From: Aureococcus anophagefferens
Taxonomy: Eukaryota; Sar; Pelagophyceae; Pelagomonadales; Pelagomonadaceae
Direction of reading: 5' to 3'
Length of the DNA stretch: 27,218 bases
Assembly (NCBI RefSeq): GCF_000186865.1
Contig: NW_008705589.1
Span: 325,327 to 352,544 of the forward strand
The notes under the pieces are model-generated. The model had not been told where the DNA came from. It made no database searches and saw only the letters and a list, made by a program, of their open reading frames with translations. Of the stretch, positions 1 through 10,081 are shown piece by piece. The position numbers and the translations under genes were made by a program. The first letter of the stretch is position 1, and every line of letters begins with the position of its first letter.

Positions 1-2355
1 GGGCGCACATAGCTTTAGTTTCCGAACGATATGCAGCATTTGATCAGCCGCCGCTCACGGAACACCAGCTATATCGGCTCAGGTTAAGGACCGCTGGCCC
101 AAGCTTTAAAGAGTGCACCACCGCGTCTAAACTTCTTATAGATGGACCATTCTATTGGGCGCTCCAATTAGGTGTGCAGCTAGCACAAAAGACAACTTCG
201 TCAATTCGGAGATGCAGTGTGAAATGATTGATTCTATCGATGCAGAAATGCAGTTCGCGAATGGCAATGACGAAACAGACTTTGAAAACCTCATTGTGCA
301 AATGGTAAGCAGAAGAATGGCTCCTCCTACAGAACATGGCAAAAATGATCGACGTGGACCTGCAGATGTCGTGTTGGGGAGGAGATCTCTAGAAGTCGAT
401 CTAGTCACCCGCCCCAACACGCAGCGACTACCTGCTTTTTTGCGGAACGTTACCCCCGTTATTGAAAAGCTCCTGGATCGAGCGGCTGCAAGCCTGCCAG
501 ACCCAAGCACGAAGGGTTATGTTGACAAGCCAGGGTTGCATGAGCGTCACATAATTTTGACAATGAGAGACCTTCAGTTATCCAATCTATGTTACTGATA
601 TCTATGTCACAGGAATCTAATCTTCACTACCTTAGGTCTTTCGGCAGTGCTTTCGTAGCATCTGAACCTTGGGTGAAATTTGGCATTAATCAGCAGACGA
701 ACATGTGGCAAGCAACCAGTGTTCTAACATGGATATCACTGTCATCGATTTTGATGAAGATCGCCTAGGCCAGTTGCAGACTTAGTATTCTCACATATGT
801 CGCTGCTCCTTGTACTGACGTCTGAATCCAGTCCGGATGAAAATCACCACTGCACTGCAAGCACCTTCATGTCAATTTGGGACGTCTTGAATCCCAAGAC
901 CCCCATTGCCACACTCAACGGTGTGAAATCATTGACGTGCGCTTGCTTTGCGCCAAACAACAGTTTTGTTGTTGCGGCAGGCACGTTGACAGGTGCGCTT
1001 GCACTATGGGACCTACGTGAGATTGGCACCCCAGAGACAGCTGCTCGCGATGTTGCATACACGACAAACTGTCTGACCTGTGAATCTGAAAGTTATCAAC
1101 CTATTCATAGCTCAGCAATCCTTAACTTGTGTCCAATGGCGGATCCATTTGCATCAATACGTGGTAACGCCACCTTCCAGCTAGTGAGTATTGATGACCG
1201 AGGCTTAGTTGCCGTCTGGCTTGTTGTTGAATCGGCAGTTGACAATGTTTCGCTCTTTCAAAGCACCGTCGATTTGAGATCTACCAATCACGGCTCCGTG
1301 TCACACATGGATGAATCTCTTGTTGGTCTCCGTGTTGGTAGTAATCTACGCCTCACCTGCTCACGGTCGCTTGCGATCTGGTCATCGGTACCAGTTTTCT
1401 TCTCGCCATATTATGATGCCTATTGTACAACAGAGCGCGACGCGACGGACGCTAGGCTCCTTGGTCGTACACTGCTTGGCAGTGACCAGGATGGTTCTAG
1501 CGTCAACCCCGGCATTGGCTTTGATTCTTATTTGACAGAGGTTGGTGTTGGCCCGGGTGTCTCCGCTTTTGCTATATCGCCCTCCAACTCGAACGAATTC
1601 GTTGTTGCTCTCAGTGCCTGCAAACGATAACATAATAAGCTAATTTATATTTTGTGGGCGCGAGTTATGCGATCTTAAATGACTTAACTCCCTAGGTTGG
1701 TCTCAGTGATAGCCACATAGTCAAGTGTTCAAGAATCGGTCTTGCTAAAAGCCCTCGTATCTTCTTATCCTCAAGCGACATGATGCATGGGTCGATTGCT
1801 GGGGAGTGTGACACGCTAGCCTTCGAGAAACAGAGCTCCTCGCAATCGCAGACTGCTGGGTCACGTGCAACCCACCTGAGCTTCTCACCCTTTGATTCGG
1901 AGTTGTTCCTCGTCGGGCAACTTGACGGAGGGTGTCGATTGTACCGCCTTGATCGATCCACACCCCTCCTATCTTGGCCTGTCATTACGCCTCGATATTG
2001 CGAAGATAGACCAGCAGGGCACTGTCTTGCACTAGATGCCACGGTTTCGGATTTGAAGTGGTCACCACAAAGGCCCTCCGTCTTTTTTCTACTGCATACG
2101 AACGGTAATCTGCATACGTTTGACCTCAACAAGGATGATGCTAGGCCAGTTCACTCTTGCAAGCTAGAGCGTGATGCCAAATCCCCCATCAGCACCCTGC
2201 CCCCCAAACTCGCCATCTCATTGCGCAATAACATGCTTGCAATCTCGTTTCACGGCACGGTCTTTACGCGCAGTCTTTCCACCTTGAACCAAGAGGAACA
2301 AAATTCAGAAATCAAAACGCTTCGTACAAAGCTCTCTGCCACGTCCACAACCTGA
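1..2355 (+). CDS. DYNC2I1: Dynein-2 intermediate chain 1 (WDR60/DYNC2I1), 3' part
   Basis: WD40 intermediate chain of cytoplasmic dynein-2, the motor for retrograde intraflagellar transport. The gene is open at the left edge, so the N-terminus is missing; about 672 residues are present. Exons that keep one frame and use GT-AG: 1-124, 172-590, 786-1603, 1696-2355 (introns of 47, 195 and 92 nt, phases 2, 1, 0). Family landmarks in order: FDQPPLTEHQLY near the left edge (FDMPP-type motif before the propeller), RLPAFLRNVTPVIEKLL, then propeller blades with MSIWDVLNPKTP, GALALWDLRE, LVSIDDRGLVAVWLVVESA, a join reading FVVGLSDSHIVKCSR, then LSFSPFDSELFLVG and VSDLKWSPQRPSVFFLL. These match remembered vertebrate WDR60 in order and spacing. 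The stop at 2353-2355 follows a short acidic/basic helix like the family C-terminus. The donors (GTCTAA, GTTACT, GTTGCT) are weak. The neighbour RSPH14 converges on it. Identity confident; exact splice sites inferred. Confidence 0.87.
1604..1708 (+). repeat. Near-perfect direct repeat bounding DYNC2I1 intron 3
   Basis: GTTGCTCTCAGTG at 1604-1616 begins the intron and GTTGGTCTCAGTG at 1696-1708 begins the next exon; 12 of 13 bases match and the copies lie 92 bp apart, exactly the inferred intron length. Splicing from the first copy to the second leaves one copy in the message. This is what intron gain by tandem duplication or by insertion with a target-site duplication would leave. Confidence 0.6.
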
Positions 2356-2596
2356 ACTACCCTCTTGCGTGGGGGCGAATGCTGCTTTTATCATCAACAC
2401 CTCGCAATGGAATTTTGCTGCAGAAGCTTCCTAGGCCCGACCAGGGGCAAGATACCCCCCAGCCCCGCCCCAGCCCCCGCTCGAGACCCGCCGCTGAAAT
2501 CAGCCCTACTTAGGGGGAATACGAGAGCCCCCCCTAGTTGGGCCCCCCTTCTATCATGAAGGTGGGGACATCAAGGAACCGAGGTCCGCTGGCAGG

Positions 2597-2603
2597 TATA
2601 AAA
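2597..2603 (+). promoter_or_regulatory. TATA-box-like motif in a convergent spacer
   Basis: TATAAAA preceded by GGCAGG. It lies downstream of DYNC2I1 and downstream of RSPH14 on the other strand, so it serves neither gene. It could belong to an unannotated transcript or a decayed LTR, or be chance. Confidence 0.25.
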
Positions 2604-2673
2604 GAATAGGGATCTGCAAGGGGAAATAAGGACAGTAGGGCAGATACAGGAGAATTTCCTCCTGAGCTCTCCC

Positions 2674-2713
2674 TATTTGCCAAGCTGCTTCAGTATTTGC
2701 CAGGCTGCTTCAG
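2674..2713 (+). repeat. Tandem duplication, 2 x 20 bp
   Basis: TATTTGCCAAGCTGCTTCAG is followed directly by the same 20-mer with one change (A to G at position 10). Seen directly. Confidence 0.9.
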
Positions 2714-3027
2714 AAGTGCCACTTGCTCATCTCGGGGCTTATGTATAGATCAGGATCATTCAACTCCATCATCATGATGATGATCCGGGCCCTTCAAGTT
2801 GTGCCAAACTATTAAGGAAGACATTTTGACGGGGAGAAAAATCTTGGTTCTTTCTTCCGCAGTGAGAGAAAAGGTTAGTATGTGACAAATGTCGGCATTG
2901 GGCCATTCTCTGATGGCCTCATTTCGGACTTGTTTAGTAATCCCAGCTACACGCGGGGGGGGGCGTGAACCGTACGTGAACCGTGACGGGTTCTAAGTAG
3001 CATAAACCGTAGAGAAACAAAGTACGG

Positions 3028-3112
3028 GGGCTTAGCTAGGGATACTCTTATATCCCTCTAACTAGGGCAAAGCCCGTTACGGAGACTGGATATTGAAGGC
3101 GGAAATCCCGCC
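3028..3112 (+). other. Cluster of nested and adjacent hairpins
   Basis: Outer stem GGGCTT (3028-3033) pairs with AAGCCC (3070-3075). Inside it AGGGATA (3038-3044) pairs with TATCCCT (3051-3057) over a 6-base loop. Just after, GGCGG (3098-3102) pairs with CCGCC (3108-3112). This may be a structured RNA or the 3' flank of RSPH14 (which ends at 3295 on the minus strand). No known RNA family was recognised. Confidence 0.4.
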
Positions 3113-3294
3113 ACAGAAGACCCTCCACCTATTACGACAGGGGCTATGACAGCATTCGGAGCGTATTAAGGGAGGGAATCCAAGGCGCGGCACTGTACCA
3201 GCAAGTCGCGGAGTCGGTGCGGTTCTCTCTTTTCTCTACACCTCCTCCTAACACCTAACTCGCGGGCCTCAAACTCGGTGGGCAGTTTTTTGCG

Positions 3295-4416
3295 TCAGGG
3301 TCGCCAGAGGACCGCCTTCTTGGCAATGGCGGCGTGCTTTACAACTAGCGCATTCTCGCACACACAAAGCTGCGAGAGAATTTCAAGACACTCCTTGGAG
3401 TTTCTCATCTGCTCGCGAGCCGCTGGGTGCACAGCAATGTTGGCAACGCACTTTAATGCGTTCGTCGTCAGGACCTCGTGACCTTCGCGGAGAAGCCCGA
3501 TGAGTAGAGAGACAGACTGGATCTCGCCTTGTACATCAGGTGGAATCATTGCGCGCTTGCCTTCATCTGTCGTGGTGATCGCCATTAACGCTCCTGCCGC
3601 CGCTGAGCGAACAAGTTGTTCTGAATCCCCTAGAAGAGTAATAAGCACTTGGACAGCATCGCCCTGGATAGCAGACATCTTAGCCATTTCTGCAAAACAA
3701 AGTGTGGATAGAGTGTTGGCAGCTTCGCGGCGGACCGCCGTGTCGAAGCTCCCAAGGAGTGCGATGCAAGTCTCGACGGCAGAGTGTCCAAGCGCATCTT
3801 CTAGGCCCTTATCGTCATACAGACAATTGCAAAGTAATCTAAGGGCGAGAGGTTGGAGAGAGACTATCTCGTTGGCTGCCTTGCTGACAAGGGTAGCTGG
3901 GTAACTAGCGGCAATGAGCGCATGAACACCCTCAATACTGCCCGTGGATAACTCAACAAGCGCGTCGTAGATGTGCTGTCGCACGTCGCTTCCTTTGTCA
4001 TCCAATGCAGGAAGAAGAGCTTCTGCTGTCTTTGCGGACAGCATCGCGCGGCGTCCGTTGGCGTCCTGTGAACAAATGCAAAGGGCCTTGGACGCGCGAT
4101 ACCGAGTGAGGGCGTCAGGATCCGTGGACGCTTGTTCGTTAAGGACATTTAAGATTCCGGCCTCAATACACCCCACTACGCTAGCTGGATTTTTGAATTC
4201 ATCACAGAGGACTAACAGTGCGTTCACACGCACTGCACGCTTCGCAGACTCGACCTCACCTACAAGTTTTGGACACATACCGGCTCCAAAAGCGGGCGTT
4301 ATGTGCGACTCGTCCATCATGATCGCCGCTCCCTTGGCTTCGTGCAAAACGAGCATCGTACTCGCAACGTGATATTGCGCTAACCCAGAAGAATCGAAGG
4401 ATATCAAGGATGACAC
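3295..4416 (-). CDS. RSPH14: RSPH14-like armadillo radial spoke protein
   Basis: Uninterrupted 373-codon frame from ATG at 4416 to the stop at 3295-3297, close to the roughly 350 residues usual for the family. The sequence is a run of armadillo/HEAT helices. Landmarks of RSPH14 (formerly RTDR1) in order: an N-terminal HITPAFGAGMCPKLVGEV segment like the family's 'alPKL..EL', AVRVNALLVLCDEFKNP, the central RREAANTLSTLCFAEMAK and VRSAAAGALMAITTTDEGKR, and a C-terminus ending in AVLWRP, like the vertebrate V-I-x-W-K-P end. Family members are linked to axonemal radial spokes, which transmit signals from the central pair to dynein arms. No intron is needed, unlike DYNC2I1 and VPS18. Other armadillo proteins are possible, but the start and end motifs favour RSPH14. 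Confidence 0.82.
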   Translation of the reverse strand: MSSLISFDSSGLAQYHVASTMLVLHEAKGAAIMMDESHITPAFGAGMCPKLVGEVESAKRAVRVNALLVLCDEFKNPASVVGCIEAGILNVLNEQASTDPDALTRYRASKALCICSQDANGRRAMLSAKTAEALLPALDDKGSDVRQHIYDALVELSTGSIEGVHALIAASYPATLVSKAANEIVSLQPLALRLLCNCLYDDKGLEDALGHSAVETCIALLGSFDTAVRREAANTLSTLCFAEMAKMSAIQGDAVQVLITLLGDSEQLVRSAAAGALMAITTTDEGKRAMIPPDVQGEIQSVSLLIGLLREGHEVLTTNALKCVANIAVHPAAREQMRNSKECLEILSQLCVCENALVVKHAAIAKKAVLWRP

Positions 4417-5579
4417 AAGATATAGAAATATAATGGGAATTAGCAGACCACCTACTTAGGCTGCCGGCATCGAAGGTAGCACAACCTCCGACCGCCAGTG
4501 CTGGATAAGTGAGTAAGGAAAAGAAGCGGGAAGGGCAACGTCGCTATGGTTAGATACATATCCAACAAAGCTCACCGTGAGTAAAATAAGGGCACTGCAA
4601 GAACTCATACTGGCCCGTGTAGCGAGAATTGTCCCTTCAAGGTATACTTCTCTTACTTAGCTTTAGGTTCACAGTGCATTGGATATATGTTGACTTAGTC
4701 GCCTACTTGTATCTTTTGTACGAGGATACGCGGATTCGGTATCGTCTCTTTTCTTTCTCTTGCACACTTTTAGTGACCGGGGAGTCTGGGGGTTGCGGTT
4801 GCAACTCGCCAGCTTAGTGTTGCTGATCCCGGCTAAATATCTACCTTTCTAGTATATAGTGAAGCCTGGGGAGCTTACATTCCTTTACACCCGCTGTGGC
4901 GGGATAATGGGCAACCTGCCTAGCCTAGCCTAGCCTGAAGTTGGCAGTGCAGTTTGCCTGTGTCTCTAGTAGTGCCCTTATTTTACTTACGGCGAGCTAC
5001 GTCGGATATATATCTATGCCCGGTGGTGTTGCCCTTCTTTTCTTGGGGCCCTCCGTGTAAGTCCGTGTCTCCGTGTCCACCAGCGCACCGGCCAAATCAG
5101 GTCCCGAGGCCCTGTGGGGCGCCACTCGATCTCGATGACCGCATTTGCGCGTCCAGTCGAGTCGGTGGGTGCGTCGGCGTTGCTTGATAGGCCAAACACC
5201 AGCACGACCGGCGTGTTCGGCGACCCGATGCCGCTCAAGGGCGTCTTTCGAGCTCCTGGATATCACTCACGAGTGCCGAGAGTCAACTCGTTCGAGCTCC
5301 AGAGCTCAAACAAGCTCACAACCGTAGAAGTATGCTACCGGGACAAAAATGGGAATGGTGATGTGAAGGTTGATTCGAGCTGAACCTAACTCACGGCGCT
5401 AAGAATAGGCACCATGGCACAGGTTGCGTTGATAGTCAGGCGGGTGAGTCATACGCGCGGTTGATTGGGATTGCTCGGATTCTACTAGCCTGGTTGGGTT
5501 TTGGTCCCTGATAGTTATTCAGTAGCCTGTTAACTCACACTTATTCCGGAAGCACCAGCAAGGATATTGAATCGACCAT
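4417..5579. other. Spacer upstream of RSPH14 and downstream of the chromatin gene
   Basis: Both neighbours are on the minus strand, so this holds the RSPH14 promoter (about 4417-4600) and the 3' flank of the chromatin gene. No clear TATA box next to RSPH14. A short tandem repeat of CCTAG units lies at 4918-4936. Short overlapping ORFs on both strands around 5000-5380 are not recognisable; the best (ATG 5135 to stop 5383, +, 82 aa) has no known motif and may be chance. Confidence 0.5.
4918..4936 (+). repeat. CCTAG short tandem repeat
   Basis: GCCTAGCCTAGCCTAGCCT, i.e. three to four 5-bp units in perfect register. Seen directly. Confidence 0.9.
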
Positions 5580-8500
5580 TCACTCAAGAACTTTGTTGTA
5601 AATTAAGGCCCGATCAAGCAACCAAACCAAAAGTGCAACCCAACTGCAGGTGGGATGTTGTATGAGGTAAGTCCGATTTGGAACGCACGCACGCATTGAA
5701 AACCAGTGGGCACGCAACCAATTTGTTTGGAGTTCGTCTTCGAGCATCAAGACCAGCTCAACTAGTTCCAGTGGAGTTGATGCCATTTCCAGCCTCCTGC
5801 TTCTCATGATCGAATTCTCACTGGACCAAGCTGCTTTTGCTCCGAGCGGAAGAGCCGATTCGACAAGAAGAAGGGCGGCGCGTACGTGAGCTACTTCCAG
5901 CACTGCGCCGGAGTTGGAAAGAACCAAAGAAGGCGGCGAGCAGGCGATTCTAAATGGTGTTCCAATGAAATCGTACGCAACCAATGTTGACAACTTCGCT
6001 GTGCAACCCAAGACCGGCCCTTTATTTCCCACCAGTCTGGCTTGATACAAAAATTGTTGCGAGATGCTGCACGCACATGTGTCTACACACAACTGTTCGT
6101 CAGCTACCCAACGGTCATATTCCCTATCCCAATTTGAATGCCAAAGTCGATATATCTTATTTCCATCTGTGTGGAGACCAACCGTACTTATTTTCGCATA
6201 CCAAAGTACGTTGAAATTGCGAACGAACACGAAATTGTCAACTTTGTGCTGCGGCTCAACGATTTCGCCAGTATAATGAGACGTGTTACGAAGAGAAACT
6301 GGATGTGCATTGAGTTGAAGGGTGGCTTCAACTAAATTGAAGGTGTTTGCCCCAGTTGACCAAGGAATAGCAGGCATTGCAGCTGCAGCTTCAGGAAACA
6401 TAGATGCAAGTGCCATGCTCAGCGTGTCGTCGTGATCATTATCCACCCCGAGGAATCGGATAACTCGCGCGATGGCAGGGACTGAATTATATGCATGCCA
6501 CTGGTGGCTTGATCGTAATTGATCCGAGGTTCCATAAGCTTGTCGAAAGCATGGAGTTTCGACTTGTAATGAAGATACTTCGCTTATGATGCGCCAATAT
6601 ACTCTACCAGCTTGATCAACGCCAATGGGAGTCGTACGGCCAATTCGAGACCATGCCAAATCTTCAAACTGAATCTTTGCACATCTTTGTCGGAGTTTCT
6701 TACAAACAAATCCACGAGAAAGAGAAAGAGTTTCAGCACAGAACTCGTGCGCAACATCGTGTGGGAGCCTTGTTCTAACCGACTTCCCGCCTGCTCGAAG
6801 CCCGTCACAACATTCTGCTAGCCCAGATAGAACTTCATTTGAGCATCTTAGTGAGCTGTTCAGATAATCATGATCTCCACCACATAATATGCAAGAGCCC
6901 AAGTCTGTTTGAAACTTGACCCTACCTCTATGCAAGAAAGTTGTGTCATTTGTAGAGCCTGTACCATCAGCATCTTGGTTGCCTTTTAGAGCAGTTGAAG
7001 CAATCTGGGCCACCACTCCAGGCGCAATATCATATCTGTCTTCCAAGCAACTTGCTGCTGCTTCGATTACTCCAGAGACAAGATTTGTTTCACGCTGCTT
7101 TTTACGATCAACATTAGAAGGTAAAGCTTCTCCAGATACTCCCAATTGGACCACTGGAAAAAAATTGTCGGCAGAGCTGTGACTCTCAGATTCCGGCGGC
7201 GGCTTTGCCTTATGCAGGAACTGGACGTGTTGCTCTTTCTCTTCATGTGGCAGGCTGGAGTCAGATGCCACGCCTGTACCGGTCGCACTGGCCGGTAACG
7301 ACGGATCAGTGATTGTAGCAGCACAATTTACCAGCGCATGAAGAATAATGATCCAAGAGTCTTGAGTCCGTACGAGGTCTTGAGATAGAGACGAAATGGC
7401 ACGTATCAGTATTTCAACATCTTGGTTTGATATCTCCTGGGTTTCTCGGATCAACAATTGCTGATTCAGCTTTTGTGATATGATCCCAGATGCAAGATGC
7501 CCTTGGCGGGAGACAAACAGATCAGAGGGAAAGTGCTGAACCCCCCCCTGAGCAGACAGAGAAACGCCAGCTGGTATTGAACAATCCATTTTCATTACAT
7601 GCCGAGCCCGCACCTGACCAACTTGCTCAGAGCAATTAGAGCAGAAATAACAAAGCGGCTGTCCAGTGAAAAGCTTATCAAAAGACGGGCGGTTGAGGCA
7701 GTGAATGTGATTACATGCATCACAGTTCTGGCAGTAAAGAGTCACACCATGGCTTGATGTGGAATTATGTTCCGAGTCATAAGCATCTCTTCTTGATAAA
7801 AGTTGCATTGTCTCCCACTGAGACACTGCTTGATAGTAGGGCATGTACTCAAGTACAACATCCGTGAAGACCGCAAAAAGCTCGCATGTAGGTAGGTTGC
7901 CAGCTGCCTCAGAGTTCCGATGCAATTCGTATAAACTGTGCCTCATCGCATGGATAAATATAACGGATGCAGGTTTCGGATGGTCTCCTTGGAATTGTGT
8001 TTCAGCCTGGCACAGAGCGGAATAAACCACAGAGATATTTGCTGCAAGTCCGGCCATAGGAGACAGGGAAAGTAGACTTGATAGCATGATATGACATGCT
8101 GACTTTGCCCTGTTCAAAGTTACCACAAGTTCTTCCTCATTGTGATGCGCGCCAATTGGCCAACTGCCTTCAATATTTGTTTCAGCGGTCTTGCGCATGC
8201 AAGTGTACCCGTCTTCATTGGACAGATTCAGGTTTCCCATGCTAGATGTATCTGATGCACTGACGCCAATCCAGCCAGGTGCAGGGATGCGAATCTTAAG
8301 TTCATCGATGGTTTTAGGATACGATTCTCTGGTAGTGCTTTCTTGAGACTGGGAAGAAAAGGGAGGATCAAGAAGCGAGTCATGATAGTGGCTGTCGGTC
8401 GTTTCTGAGTCAGGGTAGAGACACCAGCGTCCAATTCCCTGGATCTCAGGAAGCAGTTCTGCATCAGCGAGGCCAAGCTCTCGAAACCCAGACAGAAGTA

Positions 8501-9986
8501 TGATGAGCTTTGCCAAGGATGGCCAAACATGGCAGTTCACCGGGAGAACTTCCTGCAAATTGTACATGTGTTTGTCTTGTCCCAGTGCACGAAATAGTGG
8601 AGCAATCATGCATCTAACAAGAGTAGTGGCAACCGCGCTCAATAGAACCTCATTATGCGTCACTGTGAGGGCTTCTACAACACCAGCTGCATTAAGGGCA
8701 GCCGATAATTCGCAACCACTCGGAGGAAAGACGAAGGTTGCAGATGGAAAATCGCCGTAGTGATCGGGTGTAGTAAACGTGCATAAGAAGTTAGCTACGC
8801 GAAATGCGGTGGAGTCTGAATTCGGCCTCGAGGCAAGATTTGTCGTAGGAGGTATGGACGACGGGACCTGATTAAAGCTTATAGCTGAGTTCGATGTACT
8901 CGACATGCCACGTGCATATGGACCTGCTCCATACTCACCCTGCACAGAAGGCGGTGAACAAACTTGCAAGTTGGCCTCTTCACACTGACCGCGGGCAACA
9001 AGCAATGTTCGAACATCGTTGCAGCATCGAGTCACGTCAAGCTCTGCGGCGCGACGCAACAGCCTCCCAAGACGATCACTTTCTCGTTCACGTTCGCGAA
9101 GTTGTCGATGCTGCGAGTTTTTTTCAAGGCGTGACGGCGCGAGTTCGGGTTCAACTCGTTGCTTTTTTTCAGATCCAGAACACCTCAACTGCTTCCTCTT
9201 TAAATGGCAAAAGAGAAGCCTCTCGACATGTTTTTGACAGTTGCTAAGAGAATCCTCCACTGCACAAACGAGCGTTTGTCGCCATGGTTGATCCAGCTTA
9301 GGTTCCCACCCCCCATCTATGATATCATGGTCGGGCAGATAAAACATGTACTTGGGCATGCGTTGGAGCAAGCTGCATGGCAATGCTGGCATCAGCGGCA
9401 TCTCCATTTTCTTATGACTGTGCACATATCCCCTCGAAACAAGGGGCTCATACCAAGGGCAGGTAGAAACTTTACTGGAGGAAAGCTTCGCTCGCAGGAT
9501 GTTGCGCTGCACAATAAGCTCAGCAACATCAGCACGCAGTATAATCCCACGATCGAATTGCTCTGCGTTTATCAAGGGCGTCAGGGCATAATGGGGATAC
9601 TCTAATATTTGAGCTGAGTTATTATTGGTGCACCGTATGGATGCATAATTTTGATGGTATGTACCATGATAATATGCATCGGCTACGCATCGGAACATGT
9701 CAGAGAGGTGCTTACATTGACCCACATCCTCCGACAAGTTCGGTGAACTTACCTGGTACACTAGGCGGCCGTTGTTTCCGCGCTTACAGACGCATTCTGC
9801 ACGTAAGCGCCCCAGGTGAGAACCCGCGCGATGAGACAAAGAGCACGCAAATCTGAAGCCAAAGGGCCAAAAGTTCACTGAAGATTTTTCGAATGAGAGT
9901 AACTCAAGTCCATCCAAATGAAAGCTTTCACTCGTTTCGAAGATCTCATAGAACGCGTGGGCCTCATCACCAAATAAGGCCATCAC
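5580..9986 (-). CDS. DDT/PHD-like/WHIM/chromo-barrel chromatin protein, 1468 aa
   Basis: One open frame, no intron, starting at the first of two adjacent ATGs (9986). Regions by motif: residues about 28-80 are FYRN-like (FWPFGFRFACSLSH, then AECVCKRGNNGRLVYQV; tentative). A basic coiled segment lies at about 285-320 (RERERESDRLGRLLRRA). A DDT domain follows at about 388-455 (FRVANFLCTF, FPPSGCELSAALN, LTVTHNEVLLSAV). A degenerate PHD-like zinc finger is at about 745-790 (CQNCDACNHIHCL, then CYFCSNC). A WHIM/WSD motif is near 1110-1135 (RTTPIGVDQAGRVYWRI). A chromo-barrel/Tudor-knot segment is at about 1250-1305 (VLWYAKISTVG, then WDREYDRWVADEQL). DDT plus WHIM is typical of BAZ/ACF1-type subunits that bind ISWI remodellers, and PHD and chromo-barrel regions read histone tails; a nuclear remodelling role is therefore inferred. 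I recognise the domains, not an ortholog. The gene points away from the ORF at 10754. Confidence 0.75.
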   Translation of the reverse strand: MMALFGDEAHAFYEIFETSESFHLDGLELLSFEKSSVNFWPFGFRFACSLSHRAGSHLGRLRAECVCKRGNNGRLVYQVSSPNLSEDVGQCKHLSDMFRCVADAYYHGTYHQNYASIRCTNNNSAQILEYPHYALTPLINAEQFDRGIILRADVAELIVQRNILRAKLSSSKVSTCPWYEPLVSRGYVHSHKKMEMPLMPALPCSLLQRMPKYMFYLPDHDIIDGGWEPKLDQPWRQTLVCAVEDSLSNCQKHVERLLFCHLKRKQLRCSGSEKKQRVEPELAPSRLEKNSQHRQLRERERESDRLGRLLRRAAELDVTRCCNDVRTLLVARGQCEEANLQVCSPPSVQGEYGAGPYARGMSSTSNSAISFNQVPSSIPPTTNLASRPNSDSTAFRVANFLCTFTTPDHYGDFPSATFVFPPSGCELSAALNAAGVVEALTVTHNEVLLSAVATTLVRCMIAPLFRALGQDKHMYNLQEVLPVNCHVWPSLAKLIILLSGFRELGLADAELLPEIQGIGRWCLYPDSETTDSHYHDSLLDPPFSSQSQESTTRESYPKTIDELKIRIPAPGWIGVSASDTSSMGNLNLSNEDGYTCMRKTAETNIEGSWPIGAHHNEEELVVTLNRAKSACHIMLSSLLSLSPMAGLAANISVVYSALCQAETQFQGDHPKPASVIFIHAMRHSLYELHRNSEAAGNLPTCELFAVFTDVVLEYMPYYQAVSQWETMQLLSRRDAYDSEHNSTSSHGVTLYCQNCDACNHIHCLNRPSFDKLFTGQPLCYFCSNCSEQVGQVRARHVMKMDCSIPAGVSLSAQGGVQHFPSDLFVSRQGHLASGIISQKLNQQLLIRETQEISNQDVEILIRAISSLSQDLVRTQDSWIIILHALVNCAATITDPSLPASATGTGVASDSSLPHEEKEQHVQFLHKAKPPPESESHSSADNFFPVVQLGVSGEALPSNVDRKKQRETNLVSGVIEAAASCLEDRYDIAPGVVAQIASTALKGNQDADGTGSTNDTTFLHRGRVKFQTDLGSCILCGGDHDYLNSSLRCSNEVLSGLAECCDGLRAGGKSVRTRLPHDVAHEFCAETLSLSRGFVCKKLRQRCAKIQFEDLAWSRIGRTTPIGVDQAGRVYWRIISEVSSLQVETPCFRQAYGTSDQLRSSHQWHAYNSVPAIARVIRFLGVDNDHDDTLSMALASMFPEAAAAMPAIPWSTGANTFNLVEATLQLNAHPVSLRNTSHYTGEIVEPQHKVDNFVFVRNFNVLWYAKISTVGLHTDGNKIYRLWHSNWDREYDRWVADEQLCVDTCACSISQQFLYQARLVGNKGPVLGCTAKLSTLVAYDFIGTPFRIACSPPSLVLSNSGAVLEVAHVRAALLLVESALPLGAKAAWSSENSIMRSRRLEMASTPLELVELVLMLEDELQTNWLRAHWFSMRACVPNRTYLIQHPTCSWVALLVWLLDRALIYNKVLE

Positions 9987-10034
9987 GAGGGAAGTCTGAG
10001 ATTTGGCATTTTATGCCCGTTTCATGAAAACAAA

Positions 10035-10081
10035 GCCGGCCTACGGCCAGGCCTACGGCCGGCAAGCTCGCTTCGCGAGCT
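10035..10081. repeat. GC-rich inverted repeats upstream of the chromatin gene
   Basis: 10035-10063 carries two GGCCTACGGCC units and is an inverted repeat with only the 3-bp centres of the arms mismatched. It is followed at 10065-10081 by a perfect hairpin AGCTCGC-TTC-GCGAGCT. A further GCTCGC direct repeat follows near 10108-10122. It sits about 50-95 bp upstream of the chromatin gene's ATG, so it is probably in the promoter or 5' UTR, or is a small mobile-element end. Confidence 0.6.

Larger units (their letters stand above)
2356..3294. other. Spacer between convergent 3' ends, repeat and hairpin rich
   Basis: No convincing coding frame; the few ORFs are short. It holds a C-rich tract (about 2455-2550), a TATA motif at 2597, a 2 x 20-bp tandem repeat at 2674, a 16-bp perfect palindrome CATCATCATGATGATG at 2767-2782, a direct repeat of CGTGAACCGT next to a G run (about 2956-2985), and three hairpins between 3028 and 3112. 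Both flanking genes end here, so promoter-like elements are unexpected unless an RNA gene or a mobile-element remnant lies in it. Confidence 0.6.

Noticed and set aside
2940..3000. Group II intron domain V-like string (GTACGGTTC on the minus strand)
   Set aside because: The 5' half of domain V (GAGC... with GAAA loop) is absent and the string is just part of a short direct repeat of CGTGAACCGT.
3278..4372. Several plus-strand and second-frame ORFs over RSPH14
   Set aside because: They overlap a 373-codon conserved armadillo frame and show no family features.
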